NCBI RefSeq assembly: GCF_900091955.1
Contig: NZ_FMDF01000141.1
Location: 1-36,285, forward strand
Origin: Streptomyces sp. Ncost-T10-10d
GTDB taxonomy: Bacteria; Actinomycetota; Actinomycetes; Streptomycetales; Streptomycetaceae
Direction: 5' to 3'
DNA length: 36,285 nt
The notes under the pieces are model-generated. The model did not search any database. It was not told the origin of the DNA and saw only the letters and a list, made by a program, of their open reading frames with translations. Positions 15,314 to 23,423 of this stretch are shown here, piece after piece. Made by a program: the position numbers and the translations under genes. Each line of letters starts with the position of its first letter. Position 1 is the first letter of the stretch.

Positions 15314-15967
15314 ATGACCTCCGCCCGGCACACCGTCAACGACGTCATGACGAAGACCGTCGTCACCGTCACCCCCGACGCTGAATTCAAAGAGATCGCT
15401 GCCGCCCTGGAACGGTGGAACGTCACCGCCGCGCCTGTCGTCGAAGGCGGGGGCCACGTCGTCGGCGTCGTCTCCGAGGCCGACCTGCTCCCGAAGGAGG
15501 AGTTTCACGAGCACGGGCCCGGCATGATGGACCACATGCACCGCCTGGGCGACACCGCCAAGGCCGGCTCGGTCCGGGCGCAGGAGTTGATGACGAGCCC
15601 CGCCGTCACGATCGAGCCCGGCGCGTCCCTCCCGCAGGCCGCCCGGCTCATGGCCGACCGGCGCATCAAGCGCCTCCCGGTCGTCGACGCCGATGGCAGC
15701 CTCAAGGGCATCGTCAGTCGCGCCGATCTCCTCAAGATCTTCCTGCGTCCCGACGACGACCTGGCCGCCGAGATACGCCGTGAGGTCGTCGACCGGCTGT
15801 TCCCCGCCTCGCGCCGAAACGTGAAGGTCAGCGTCACCTGTGGTGTGGCCACGCTCACCGGTCGCGTCCGCGACGCCACCCTGATTCCCGTCGCCGCCCG
15901 TCTCGCTCAATCCGTGGAAGGCGTCGTCAGCGTGGACTGCCGGCTCGAAAGCCAGGCATCCGCCTAG
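15314..15967 (+). CDS. CBS-CBS-BON domain protein (copy 6)
   Basis: 217 aa. CBS1 about 5-63 (HTVNDVMTKTVVTVTPDAEF ... VVGVVSEADLLPKEEF), CBS2 about 93-150 (ELMTSPAVTIEPGASLPQAA ... IKRLPVVDADGSLKGIVSRA), BON about 165-212 (VKVSVTCGVATLTGRVRD ... VEGVVSVDCRL). The LLPKEEF motif groups it with copy 2. The ATG at 15314 follows GGGGAA; an in-frame ATG at 15197 with AAAAGGGG upstream would add 39 residues not found in the paralogues, so it is less likely. Preceded by the twin candidate boxes. Probably a nucleotide-sensing stress protein. Confidence 0.9.
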   Translation: MTSARHTVNDVMTKTVVTVTPDAEFKEIAAALERWNVTAAPVVEGGGHVVGVVSEADLLPKEEFHEHGPGMMDHMHRLGDTAKAGSVRAQELMTSPAVTIEPGASLPQAARLMADRRIKRLPVVDADGSLKGIVSRADLLKIFLRPDDDLAAEIRREVVDRLFPASRRNVKVSVTCGVATLTGRVRDATLIPVAARLAQSVEGVVSVDCRLESQASA

Positions 15968-16203
15968 ACCTCGAAGGCCCGGCGGCATCCGCCGGGACAG
16001 GGAACGGGTGCCCCTGCCGAGTAGCCACCCGGATCCGAGCAAGGGACGAACGGCCCATACGTGCGGGGCGGCGATCCGCTTCATGCTGGAGCCATCGAAT
16101 TCCGTTTTGGACCACGCAGCACGGCCGAGCACTCCTGCGAAAGCACGCATATCGTTCAGAGCAGGCGGACGGGTATACATCGCCGACCAGGCACGGAGGT
16201 TCA
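15968..16203. other. Gap after CBS-BON copy 6
   Basis: No gene, repeat or box seen in this 236-bp stretch. With the doubtful frame and inverted repeat that follow, the gene-poor interval before the response regulator totals about 509 bp. Confidence 0.4.
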
Positions 16204-16373
16204 TGTCAACGGCCAGGAGCCTGCTCGACGTGATCCCGCCCGAGAGCCGGGCCCGCTTGCTACGACAAGGCGGCTGCGAACTGCCTCCGGTCCTCGACGC
16301 ACGCGGTGGACCAGTACGTCGCCGAGGCGGTGGAGCGCCTGTACGGAACACGGAAAATGCTCCTGAGGCCTGA
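16204..16373 (+). CDS. Doubtful 56-aa frame, possible cNMP-domain remnant
   Basis: Starts MSTARSLLDVIPPESRARLL, which resembles the opening of Crp-type cNMP-binding domains and the N-terminus of the protein at 8000 (ALPAQYRARLM). After about 20 residues the likeness stops and the rest is Gly/Arg-rich. GGAGG lies only three bases before the ATG. The stop overlaps an inverted repeat. It may be a 5' stump of a second cNMP-domain gene, or chance. Confidence 0.3.
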
Positions 16374-16397
16374 ACGGTCCGGAGCATGGGACCGTTC
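16372..16397. repeat. Perfect 9-bp inverted repeat upstream of response regulator
   Basis: GAACGGTCC (16372-16380) and GGACCGTTC (16389-16397) are perfect complementary arms with an eight-base spacer, about 80 bp upstream of the response regulator ATG. A T-rich stretch (GGTGTTTTCCTCTT) starts about ten bases later. It could be an autoregulatory operator, since its arms contain GGTCC/GGACC, or a terminator of the upstream frame. Confidence 0.55.
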
Positions 16398-16476
16398 GAC
16401 CCTGGTGTTTTCCTCTTGTGCGAACTCACCATGACGGGGCGGGACTGCGCAACTCTTGACAGCGAGGAGGGCCACC

Positions 16477-17187
16477 ATGAGCGACGACACGGGGTTCTCG
16501 GCGCAGAAACCGATCCGCGTGTTCCTGCTGGACGACCACGAGGTCGTCAGGCGCGGCGTCCAGGATCTGCTCGACGCGGAACCCGACATCGAAGTCGTCG
16601 GCGACGCCGGCACTGCCGACCACGCTCTGGCCCGCGGCCCGGCACTCCGCCCCGACGTCGCGATTCTCGATGTGCGACTGCCGGACGGCGACGGGATCAC
16701 GGTCTGCCGTGAGCTGCGCTCGCGGATGCCGGAACTGGCCTGCCTGATGCTCACCTCGTTCGACGACGACGAAGCACTGCTCGACGCCATCATGGCCGGC
16801 GCGGCCGGCTACGTACTCAAGGAGATCAAGGGCTCGGACCTCGTCACCGCCGTCCGCACACTGGCTTCCGGACGCTCGACCCTCGACCCGTCGACCACGG
16901 CACGGCTGATGACCAGCCTGCGCGAGGAGGAATCCGGCACCGGCTCCGAGGAGGACGACGCGCTGTCGGAGCTGTCCCCGAGGGAGAAGGACGTCCTCGC
17001 ACTGATCGGTGAAGGACTGACCAACAGCCAGATCGGCAAGCGTCTCTATCTGTCGGAGAAGACGGTCAAGAACCACATCTCCCGTCTGCTGGCCAAGCTC
17101 GGTGTCGAGCGCCGCATCCAGGCGGCCGTCATCGCCGCGCACGCCACGGAACCCTCCCTGCACGGTGCCGGGCACCATCAGGTCTGA
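16477..17187 (+). CDS. NarL/DevR-family response regulator
   Basis: 236 aa. A receiver domain (13-130) carries the acidic pair Asp19-Asp20, phospho-acceptor Asp65 in AILDVRLPDGDG, Thr93-Ser94 and Lys115. A LuxR-type helix-turn-helix (about 163-225) reads LSPREKDVLALIGEGLTNSQ then IGKRLYLSEKTVKNHISRLL. The wording of both domains is very close to DevR/DosR of mycobacteria and OsdR-type regulators of streptomycetes, which switch on dormancy genes at low oxygen. The ATG at 16477 follows a strong GAGGAGGG. It faces the two-GAF histidine kinase tail to tail (47 bp between stops) rather than sharing an operon with it. Probably the regulator of the island and, by the inverted repeat upstream, possibly of itself. 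Confidence 0.92.
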   Translation: MSDDTGFSAQKPIRVFLLDDHEVVRRGVQDLLDAEPDIEVVGDAGTADHALARGPALRPDVAILDVRLPDGDGITVCRELRSRMPELACLMLTSFDDDEALLDAIMAGAAGYVLKEIKGSDLVTAVRTLASGRSTLDPSTTARLMTSLREEESGTGSEEDDALSELSPREKDVLALIGEGLTNSQIGKRLYLSEKTVKNHISRLLAKLGVERRIQAAVIAAHATEPSLHGAGHHQV

Positions 17188-17234
17188 CCGCACAGCCCCT
17201 CGCAGCCACGGCCCCCGAAACACCCCGCGAAGCG

Positions 17235-18953
17235 TCAGGAGAGTCGCAGCGGCACCCGCCAGCTCAGTCGGGTGCCGCCCCGCGCGGATGTCCCCACGTT
17301 CATCTCGCCGCCGAGTCTCTCGGCGCGTCGTGCGAGGTTGTCGAGCCCGCTTCGGAGACCACCGTGCTTGGGCATGCCCACACCGTTGTCGGACACGACC
17401 AGGTTCACCGCCCCTTCTCCCACCACCAGCGAGATGTCCGCCGTTGTCGCCCGTGCGTGGCGAGCGACATTGCTCAGCGCCTCTCCGAGGACCGCGATCA
17501 CCTGGTCGGCGATCTCGGCCGGCACGTCCGTGTCGATGAGCCCTCCCATCCGCAGGGACGGCTGGAAGCCCAGGGTCCGTGCGGCCTGCTCGACCGTGGT
17601 CGCCGTCCGGGCACGCAGCCCCTGGCCGGCCCGACCCGAGTCACGGGCGCGGAGTCCGAAGATGGTGGACCGGATGATCTTGATGGTCTCGTCCAGATCG
17701 TCCACCGCGCGCAGCAACCGCTCCCTCGCCTGCGGCTGTTCTACGAGCCGCACCACGCTCTGCAGCGTCATCCCGGTGGCGAACAGCCGCTGAATGGCCA
17801 GGTCGTGCAGATCCCGGGCGATGCGGTCCCGGTCCTCCAGCAGGGCGATCTGCTCGGCGGACTCGCGCCGTTCGGTGAGCTCCATCGCCAGAGCGGCCTG
17901 TCCGGCGAACGCCAGCAGGGGCGCGGTCTCCGAATCGGTGAAGGCGGGACGCTCCCGTACCCGGGCCAGCAACAGCACTCCACGGGTCCGCTCCCCCGTC
18001 ACCATCGGGACCGCGACAGCGGGGCCGAGGAGCCCCGTCCACCTCGGCGGGCCCCCGGTGATCCTCGGATCGTGTGCGACATCCAGGCTGGTGATCGGCT
18101 CGCCCGCGTCCAGGGCAGCGCCGGCGAACGATCCCGCTCGCGGCAGGACCAGACCGCGATGCGTCTCGGCGTCCACCCCGGACGCCAGTGCCACACGGAG
18201 GGACTTCCCCTCCGCGGGCAAAGCCAGCACACCGAGATCCGCGGCGAGAATGCGCGAGGAGTGATCCACGATCATCTGCAGGACGTGTGCCACGTCCGCT
18301 CCGCTCAGCAGAGCCGCGACGATCTCGCTGTTGGCCTCCTGCCAGCGTTGACGGTCGCGCGTCTCCGCGTACAGACGGGCGTTCTCGATGGCCACTCCCG
18401 CCGCCACCGCGAGCGTCGACAGCACGGTTTCGTCCTCGGCGTCGAACACCCGGCCGCCCCGCTTCTCCGTCAGGTACAGATTGCCGAACACCTTGTCGCG
18501 GACCCGGATCGGAACCCCCAGGAACGAGTGCATCGGGGGATGGTTCGCCGGAAACCCGTAGGACGACGGATGCTCGGAGAGTTCGACAAGCCGCAACGGC
18601 TCGGGGTGACGGATCAGCTCGCCGAGGATGCCATGTCCTTCGGGCAGGGGGCCGATGGCCTCACGCTGCTCCCCCGTGACACCCACCGGCAGGAACTGCG
18701 TGAGCCGGGTTCCCTCACCGACCACTCCCAGGGCCCCGTACTCGGCGTCGACCAAGACGACCGCGGACTCGACGATCCGACGCAGCACCTGGGGCAGGTC
18801 GAGCCCTCTGCCCACCGACATGACGGCGCCCAGCAGCAGGGCCGCCTCGGCTGGACCCCGCTTCACCGCGTCCAGCCGATCCTGGAGATCGCCCGGCAGC
18901 GTGCCCAGCCGACGGTGCACCTCTCCGCAGTGGTCAGATACCTTGTCGCCCAC
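17235..18953 (-). CDS. Two-GAF sensor histidine kinase (DevS/DosS type)
   Basis: 572 aa. GAF-A about 52-195 (LDLPQVLRRIVESAVVLVDA ... VFGNLYLTEKRGG), GAF-B about 215-355, HisKA_3 dimerisation helix with DRDRIARDLHDLAIQRLFA (phospho-acceptor His383), and HATPase with ALSNVARHA (N box, 492-500) and DNGVGMP (522-528). GAF-A keeps GFPANHPPM and GNLYLTEK: His138 and Tyr160, 22 residues apart, align with the haem ligand His149 and distal Tyr171 of DosS, suggesting a haem O2/NO/CO or redox sensor. I chose GTG at 18953 because GGAGG precedes it by five bases; a frame upstream to 19112 looks noncoding. It should be cytoplasmic, as no membrane segment is seen. Probable partner of the convergent response regulator. 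Confidence 0.93.
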   Translation of the reverse strand: MGDKVSDHCGEVHRRLGTLPGDLQDRLDAVKRGPAEAALLLGAVMSVGRGLDLPQVLRRIVESAVVLVDAEYGALGVVGEGTRLTQFLPVGVTGEQREAIGPLPEGHGILGELIRHPEPLRLVELSEHPSSYGFPANHPPMHSFLGVPIRVRDKVFGNLYLTEKRGGRVFDAEDETVLSTLAVAAGVAIENARLYAETRDRQRWQEANSEIVAALLSGADVAHVLQMIVDHSSRILAADLGVLALPAEGKSLRVALASGVDAETHRGLVLPRAGSFAGAALDAGEPITSLDVAHDPRITGGPPRWTGLLGPAVAVPMVTGERTRGVLLLARVRERPAFTDSETAPLLAFAGQAALAMELTERRESAEQIALLEDRDRIARDLHDLAIQRLFATGMTLQSVVRLVEQPQARERLLRAVDDLDETIKIIRSTIFGLRARDSGRAGQGLRARTATTVEQAARTLGFQPSLRMGGLIDTDVPAEIADQVIAVLGEALSNVARHARATTADISLVVGEGAVNLVVSDNGVGMPKHGGLRSGLDNLARRAERLGGEMNVGTSARGGTRLSWRVPLRLS

Positions 18954-19150
18954 GGTGCCTCCGTCGTGACCCGCGCGTAGCGGGGCGGGCCACACCTTCA
19001 CGGTAGTAGCCGTACGCCGAGAAGCACCTGGTGGACGGCAACAGGCCCGAACGAGCGTCACGGGTGTCGTTTCAGCTTCAAAGAATTCGCCCGTAAGCCG
19101 TTCCTCACCCACGCTGGAATCGAGGAATCCGGCCGAGGGAAGTGATCGGC

Positions 19151-19429
19151 ATGATGTGGTACGACGGTGGCTGGGGCCGGGGCGGCTGGTTCGTCATGAC
19201 CGTGGTCATGGTGCTGTTCCTCGCACTGGTGATCACCGGCATCGTTGCCCTTGTCTACTACCTGACCAGTGCCCACCGTGGCCACCAGCCCGGCTCGCCT
19301 CCTCCCTCCGGCGAGTACGGGTGGGGAGGCAGGCGAGCAGAGGACCTGCTCGCCGAGCGGTTCGCCCGCGGGGAAATCGACGAGGACGAATACAAACGTC
19401 GCCTCGCGCTGCTGCGGGAACAGCGGTGA
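19151..19429 (+). CDS. Small SHOCT-domain membrane protein
   Basis: 92 aa. A Trp/Gly-rich N-terminus (MMWYDGGWGRGGWF) leads into one membrane helix (about 14-40, VMTVVMVLFLALVITGIVAL), a Pro/Gly linker, then a C-terminal SHOCT motif (about 63-92, EDLLAERFARGEIDEDEYKR). SHOCT motifs are short oligomerisation or contact modules in small membrane proteins; no enzymatic role is known. GAGGGA at 19135-19140 fits the ATG at 19151 best; GTG at 19142 would sit too close. Divergent from the histidine kinase across about 200 bp, as is common in actinobacterial stress clusters. It marks the right end of the island. Confidence 0.85.
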   Translation: MMWYDGGWGRGGWFVMTVVMVLFLALVITGIVALVYYLTSAHRGHQPGSPPPSGEYGWGGRRAEDLLAERFARGEIDEDEYKRRLALLREQR

Positions 19430-19606
19430 ACGCGGACCGCGACGCCGGATGTGGCTGGTCCTGGGCGGTGCCGCCGCGGCGCCGCATGGCATTGCCACGA
19501 CGGCGCTGTTGGCCACGACTGGCGCATTCCGCAGTCCCCACACCGTCAACCGATACCTCACACACGATGTGATGGTGTTGCCTCTACCGTCTGTGGTCAC
19601 ACCCGC

Positions 19607-20785
19607 TCACCGTCGTACGCGCGGCATACCCAGACCGATCCATGAGATGATCTCCCGCTGGATCTCATTGTTGCCGCCGCCGAAGGTGAAGATGACCGCG
19701 GACCGGTATCCGCGCTCGAGTTCGCCGTGCAGTACGGCGCCCGCCGACCCTTCCTTCAGCGGTCCCGCCGAGCCGACCACCTCCATCAGCCAGGCGTAGG
19801 CGTCGCGGCGTGCCTCGGAGCCGTAGACCTTGACGGCGGAGGCGTCCTGCGGGGTGAGGGTTCCATTCTGGACCGCGGACACCATCTGCCAGTTGAGGAG
19901 CTTCATGGCGTCGAGCCTGGTGTGGGTGCGGGCCAGGAGGGCGCGGACCCAGCCGAGGTCGATGACCCGGCGGCCGTCGGTGAGCCGGGTGTCCGCCGCC
20001 CAGTGCTGGACGTCGTGGAGGGCGCGGATGGCCATGGTGCCGTGGGCGGCGAGGGTGACGCGTTCATGGTTGAGCTGGTTGGTGATGAGCCGCCAGCCCT
20101 TGTTCTCGTCGCCGACGCGGCGGGAGACGGGGACGCGGATGTTCTCGTAGTAGCTGGCGGTGGTGTCGTGCGAGGCGAGGGTGTTGATGACGGTGCAGGA
20201 ATAGCCGGGGTCGCTCGTCGGGACGAGGAGCATGGTGATGCCCTTGTGGGGCGGGGCGTCCGGGTCGGTGCGGACGGCGAGCCAGACCCAGTCGGCCGTG
20301 TCTCCGTTGGTCGTCCAGATCTTCTGCCCGTTGACGACATAGTCGTCGCCGTCGCGCACGGCCCGGGTCTTGAGCGCGGCGAGGTCTGTGCCCGCGTCGG
20401 GTTCGCTGTATCCGATCGCGAAGTCGATCTCGCCGGCGAGGACCTTCGGCAGGAAGTAGTCCTTCTGTTCGTCGGTACCGAACTGCATGATCGTCGGGCC
20501 GACGGTGTTGAGGGCCATCAGCGGCAGCGGAACGCCCGCCTGGGCGGCCTCGTCGAAGAAGATGAACTGTTCCATCGGGGACAGGCCGCGGCCGCCGTAC
20601 TCCGTCGGCCAGCCGACGCCGAGCCAGCCGTCGGTACCGAGGCGCCGGATCGTCTCGCGGTAGAAGTTCTTCTGCGAGGCGGGGTCGGCGTAGCGCGCGT
20701 AGGCGTTGTCGGGCACCAGTCCGGCGAAGTACGTACGCAGTTCGGCGCGCAACTGCTGCTGTTCAGGCGTGTATTCGAGGTGCAC
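19607..20785 (-). CDS. Acyl-CoA dehydrogenase (actinobacterial FadE type)
   Basis: 392 aa, full length. An FAD-dependent alpha,beta-dehydrogenation of acyl-CoA thioesters is expected. N-terminal helical domain EYTPEQQQLRAELRTYFAGL, the flavin region FAIGYSEPDAGTDLAALKTR and VNGQKIWTTNGDTADWVWLA, and the C-terminal helical domain ending IFTFGGGNNEIQREIISWIG. The usual MCAD-type catalytic Glu before the GxxxxIQ turn (YEGT) is a Gly here (FGGG), as in subunits of heteromeric actinobacterial enzymes such as steroid-type FadEs. I chose the GTG at 20785 because GGAGGGG precedes it and translation begins at HLEYTPEQ. Convergent with the SHOCT gene. No partner FadE is in view, so the substrate is unknown. 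Confidence 0.92.
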   Translation of the reverse strand: MHLEYTPEQQQLRAELRTYFAGLVPDNAYARYADPASQKNFYRETIRRLGTDGWLGVGWPTEYGGRGLSPMEQFIFFDEAAQAGVPLPLMALNTVGPTIMQFGTDEQKDYFLPKVLAGEIDFAIGYSEPDAGTDLAALKTRAVRDGDDYVVNGQKIWTTNGDTADWVWLAVRTDPDAPPHKGITMLLVPTSDPGYSCTVINTLASHDTTASYYENIRVPVSRRVGDENKGWRLITNQLNHERVTLAAHGTMAIRALHDVQHWAADTRLTDGRRVIDLGWVRALLARTHTRLDAMKLLNWQMVSAVQNGTLTPQDASAVKVYGSEARRDAYAWLMEVVGSAGPLKEGSAGAVLHGELERGYRSAVIFTFGGGNNEIQREIISWIGLGMPRVRR

Positions 20786-20887
20786 GGCCCCTCCAGGAGT
20801 CTCGCGGTCGCGTCGCCCGTGTGCGGCGGCGCACACAGTAGAACGTGTTGCAAGAATCCGGAAGGGCCAGGACCTCTCCGGTGGGCG

Positions 20888-22045
20888 TCAGCGCTTCACG
20901 GCGCGCAGGACGACGAACTTCGGGTCGCCCGCGACCGTGATGCAGTTGCCGAAGATCCGGCGCAGCTGGGTGTGGTAGCCGAGATGCCGGTTGCCGACGA
21001 CCCACAGCTCGCCGCCCTGCCGCAGAGCGGCGCGCGCCCCGTGGAACATGTTGCGGGCCGTTGCGTCGGTGGTGGCCTGGTGGGAGTGGAACGGCGGGTT
21101 GTTGAGCACCAGGTCCACACTGGCGGGCGGCAGCTGCGCCGGCCCGTCGCCCACCACGAAGTCGGCCTTGGCGTCCGGGCCGGTGTTGGCCCGGAAGGTC
21201 TCCTCGGCGGAGGCGACCGCCTGGTACGACTCGTCGATGAAGGTGACCGTCGCTTCGGGATTGGCGAGCGCGGCGGACAGCCCGACGACGCCGTTTCCGC
21301 AGCCGAGGTCGACCACCCGGTCGGGGCCGCTGCGCGCGGGGAGATGGCCGAGGAAGAAGCGGGTGCCGATGTCGAGGCGCTCGGCGCAGAAGATCCCGGC
21401 ATGGTTGGTGACCGTCCGGCCGGAGACCGGACCGACGCCCTCGGGCAGGTCGTAGCGGTACGGCCAGGGGCTCGGCGTACGGGCCAGGGCCGGGTCCGGG
21501 GTGCAGAAGACGAGCCGGGCCTTCTTGACCGCGAGGGAGGTACGGGTGGGGCCGATGATCCGCTCGAAGAGTTTGAGGGTGGAGGTGTGGATCTCCTTGG
21601 CCATGCCGGTGCCGATGACGACGGTGCCCGCATGGACGCCCGGCGCGAGCCGGTGGAGCTGGTCCTCCAGGAGCGCGAGGCTCTTCGGGACGCGTACCAG
21701 CAGGACGTCGATACGGTCCGGCGGTGTGTCCCTGGCCGACAGGAGACGTACGGCATGCGCGTCCACGCCGTTGCGGTCCAGATTCGCCAGGGTCGCGCGC
21801 TGCGCCAGGTAGGAATCGGTGATCTGCACGGGGCGGTGCCCGGCGAGCACTGTGCTCAGGGCGCCCCAGCGGTCGCCCACCACGACCACGGCGCCCGACA
21901 GGTCGACCGGCTCCGACTCGTCGGTTCCCTCCAGCCGCCGCAGCAGATACTCATCGGCAGCGTCCCAGGCACGGAACGGGTCGCGCGGGTCCTCGGGAAA
22001 GCGGGCGAGGTCGTACCCCGCCCCTGACGTAGTCAAACGGTTCAT
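20888..22045 (-). CDS. RlmG/RsmC-like rRNA guanine-N2 methyltransferase
   Basis: 385 aa. Duplicated Rossmann layout as in RlmG (23S m2G1835) and RsmC (16S m2G1207): a degenerate N-terminal half (about 1-185) and a catalytic C-terminal half. The latter has SAM motif I VDLGCGNG (245-252), the acidic loop FIDESYQA (269-276) and the N2-guanine motif IV NNPPFHSH (315-322). Length is closest to RlmG. It modifies ribosomal RNA in the cytoplasm; which guanine is not decided by sequence. The ATG at 22045 has only a weak GGGTG upstream. It precedes the acyl-CoA dehydrogenase by about 100 bp on the same strand but is functionally unrelated. Confidence 0.85.
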   Translation of the reverse strand: MNRLTTSGAGYDLARFPEDPRDPFRAWDAADEYLLRRLEGTDESEPVDLSGAVVVVGDRWGALSTVLAGHRPVQITDSYLAQRATLANLDRNGVDAHAVRLLSARDTPPDRIDVLLVRVPKSLALLEDQLHRLAPGVHAGTVVIGTGMAKEIHTSTLKLFERIIGPTRTSLAVKKARLVFCTPDPALARTPSPWPYRYDLPEGVGPVSGRTVTNHAGIFCAERLDIGTRFFLGHLPARSGPDRVVDLGCGNGVVGLSAALANPEATVTFIDESYQAVASAEETFRANTGPDAKADFVVGDGPAQLPPASVDLVLNNPPFHSHQATTDATARNMFHGARAALRQGGELWVVGNRHLGYHTQLRRIFGNCITVAGDPKFVVLRAVKR

Positions 22046-22114
22046 CGTGCACCCAGGCTAGCCGAGCCGCGGGGAGTGCCCACACACTCCCCGGGCCGGC
22101 CGCCGGGCCATGCG

Positions 22115-22315
22115 CTACGGCAGCGCCTTGTCGATCGCCGCCCGGCCCTCCCGGGCGAGCCTGCGCTCCGCCCACTGAAGATTCTTCGGAGTCAGGTCCC
22201 GCCCGGAGGCGAGCACCAGGTCCTCTGCCGACGGATTGTCGCTCCCGCCGGTGTGCAAGAGGCTGTCGGGGGTAACTCCCCGAGCTGCGGATACGGATTC
22301 GGGCTCGTCGCTCAT
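22115..22315 (-). CDS. Small conserved-looking hypothetical protein
   Basis: 66 aa, MSDEPESVSAARGVTPDSLL ... ENLQ-type helix LTPKNLQWAERRLAREGR. Acidic N-terminus, mixed helical C-terminus, no signal or membrane segment. A strong CGAGGAGGC lies six bases before the ATG, which supports a real gene. I do not recognise a named family. Same strand as the methyltransferase, 69 bp upstream of it, so possibly co-transcribed. Function unknown. Confidence 0.65.
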   Translation of the reverse strand: MSDEPESVSAARGVTPDSLLHTGGSDNPSAEDLVLASGRDLTPKNLQWAERRLAREGRAAIDKALP

Positions 22316-22566
22316 GCCGCCTCCTCGTCCTTTCGGTCATTCTCGCGCCGCGCCCGGCTCGCCGCATCCGATACCCGCCCGATCCGCTCCGGGCGCCGCC
22401 GACAGGCCCCCACTTGACCTGCACATGATAGATACACAGCGTTCACACCAGGGTGACGGTGCGTGTGGAAGGCTCCCGCTGACCACATACCACACGACCG
22501 CCGCGGCGCCACCCCTCACCTTGTGGCGGCTTCGTGGTGCCCGCATTTTCGGAGAGGACACCCCAC

Positions 22567-23391
22567 ATGTCCCGTCGTCACCTTCACTACCGGCGCCCCC
22601 TGCTGGCGACCCTGGCCGCGTTCGCGGTACTGGCCGGCACCGCGGCCGCCGCGCCCGCCGCCACGCCCCAGGCCACGCCGGTCGCCGCGACACCGCTCGG
22701 CGCTCTCGACGACACGTACTACCAGGACGCGCTCGGCAAGTCCGGAACCGCGCTCAAGGGTGCTCTGCACACGATCATCAGCAGCCAGACCAAGATCTCC
22801 TACAGCCAGGTCTGGGACGCCCTCAAGAACACGGACGAGGATCCCGCCAACCCCTCGAACGTGATCCTCCTCTACTCCGGGCGCTCCGAGCCCAAGAGCG
22901 ACAACGGCGGCTCGGTCGGCCAGTGGAACCGCGAGCACGTCTGGGCCAAGTCCCACGGCGACTTCGGCACCACCACCGGCCCCGGCACCGACATCCACCA
23001 CCTGCGCCCGGAGGATGTCACCGTCAATTCCATCCGCGGCAACAAGGACTTCGACAACGGCGGCAGCGCGGTCAGCGGCGCACCGGGCAGCTACACCGAC
23101 AGCGACTCCTTCGAACCGCGCGACGCGGTCAAGGGCGATGTGGCCCGCATGATCCTCTACATGGCGGTGCGCTACGAGGGCGACGACGCCTTCCCCGACC
23201 TCGAACCCAACGACCGTGTGTCCAACGGCTCCGCACCGTACATCGGCCGCCTCTCGGTACTGAAGGCGTGGAGCCAGGTGGACCCGCCGGACACCTTCGA
23301 GAAGCGGCGCAACGACGTCATATTCGACCGGTACCAGCACAACCGGAACCCGTTTATCGATCACCCGGAATGGGTCGAGTCCATCTGGTAG
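22567..23391 (+). CDS. Secreted endonuclease I family nuclease
   Basis: 274 aa. A Sec signal peptide (RRPLLATLAAFAVLAGTAAA, cleavage near residue 30) precedes an endonuclease I (EndA-like, beta-beta-alpha-metal) domain. Catalytic and metal motifs: GQWNREHVWAKS (118-129), TDIHHLRPED (141-150) with the general-base His, and NSIRGNKDFDNGG. C-terminal SVLKAWSQVDPPDTFEKRRN and HNRNPFIDHPEWVESIW are characteristic of the family. It cleaves DNA (and often RNA) outside the cell, for nutrient scavenging or DNA turnover during development. GGAGAGG lies about nine bases before the ATG at 22567. Flanking genes give no further hint. Confident call. Confidence 0.93.
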   Translation: MSRRHLHYRRPLLATLAAFAVLAGTAAAAPAATPQATPVAATPLGALDDTYYQDALGKSGTALKGALHTIISSQTKISYSQVWDALKNTDEDPANPSNVILLYSGRSEPKSDNGGSVGQWNREHVWAKSHGDFGTTTGPGTDIHHLRPEDVTVNSIRGNKDFDNGGSAVSGAPGSYTDSDSFEPRDAVKGDVARMILYMAVRYEGDDAFPDLEPNDRVSNGSAPYIGRLSVLKAWSQVDPPDTFEKRRNDVIFDRYQHNRNPFIDHPEWVESIW

Positions 23392-23423
23392 AGGGACAGA
23401 CCCGGACCAGCTCCTTCCCTGTT

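Noticed and set aside
18954..19112. N-terminal extension of the histidine kinase to an upstream start
   Set aside because: The extra 53 residues are Arg/Thr/Pro-rich and lack a ribosome binding site, whereas the GTG at 18953 follows GGAGG.
19449..19606. Short frame MWLVLGGAAAAPHG... after the SHOCT gene
   Set aside because: No ribosome binding site, no family, and it runs into the convergent acyl-CoA dehydrogenase.
19727..22027. Long plus-strand frame opposite the acyl-CoA dehydrogenase and methyltransferase
   Set aside because: It spans two unrelated genes on the other strand and its product has no recognisable domain; typical antisense frame in high-GC DNA.
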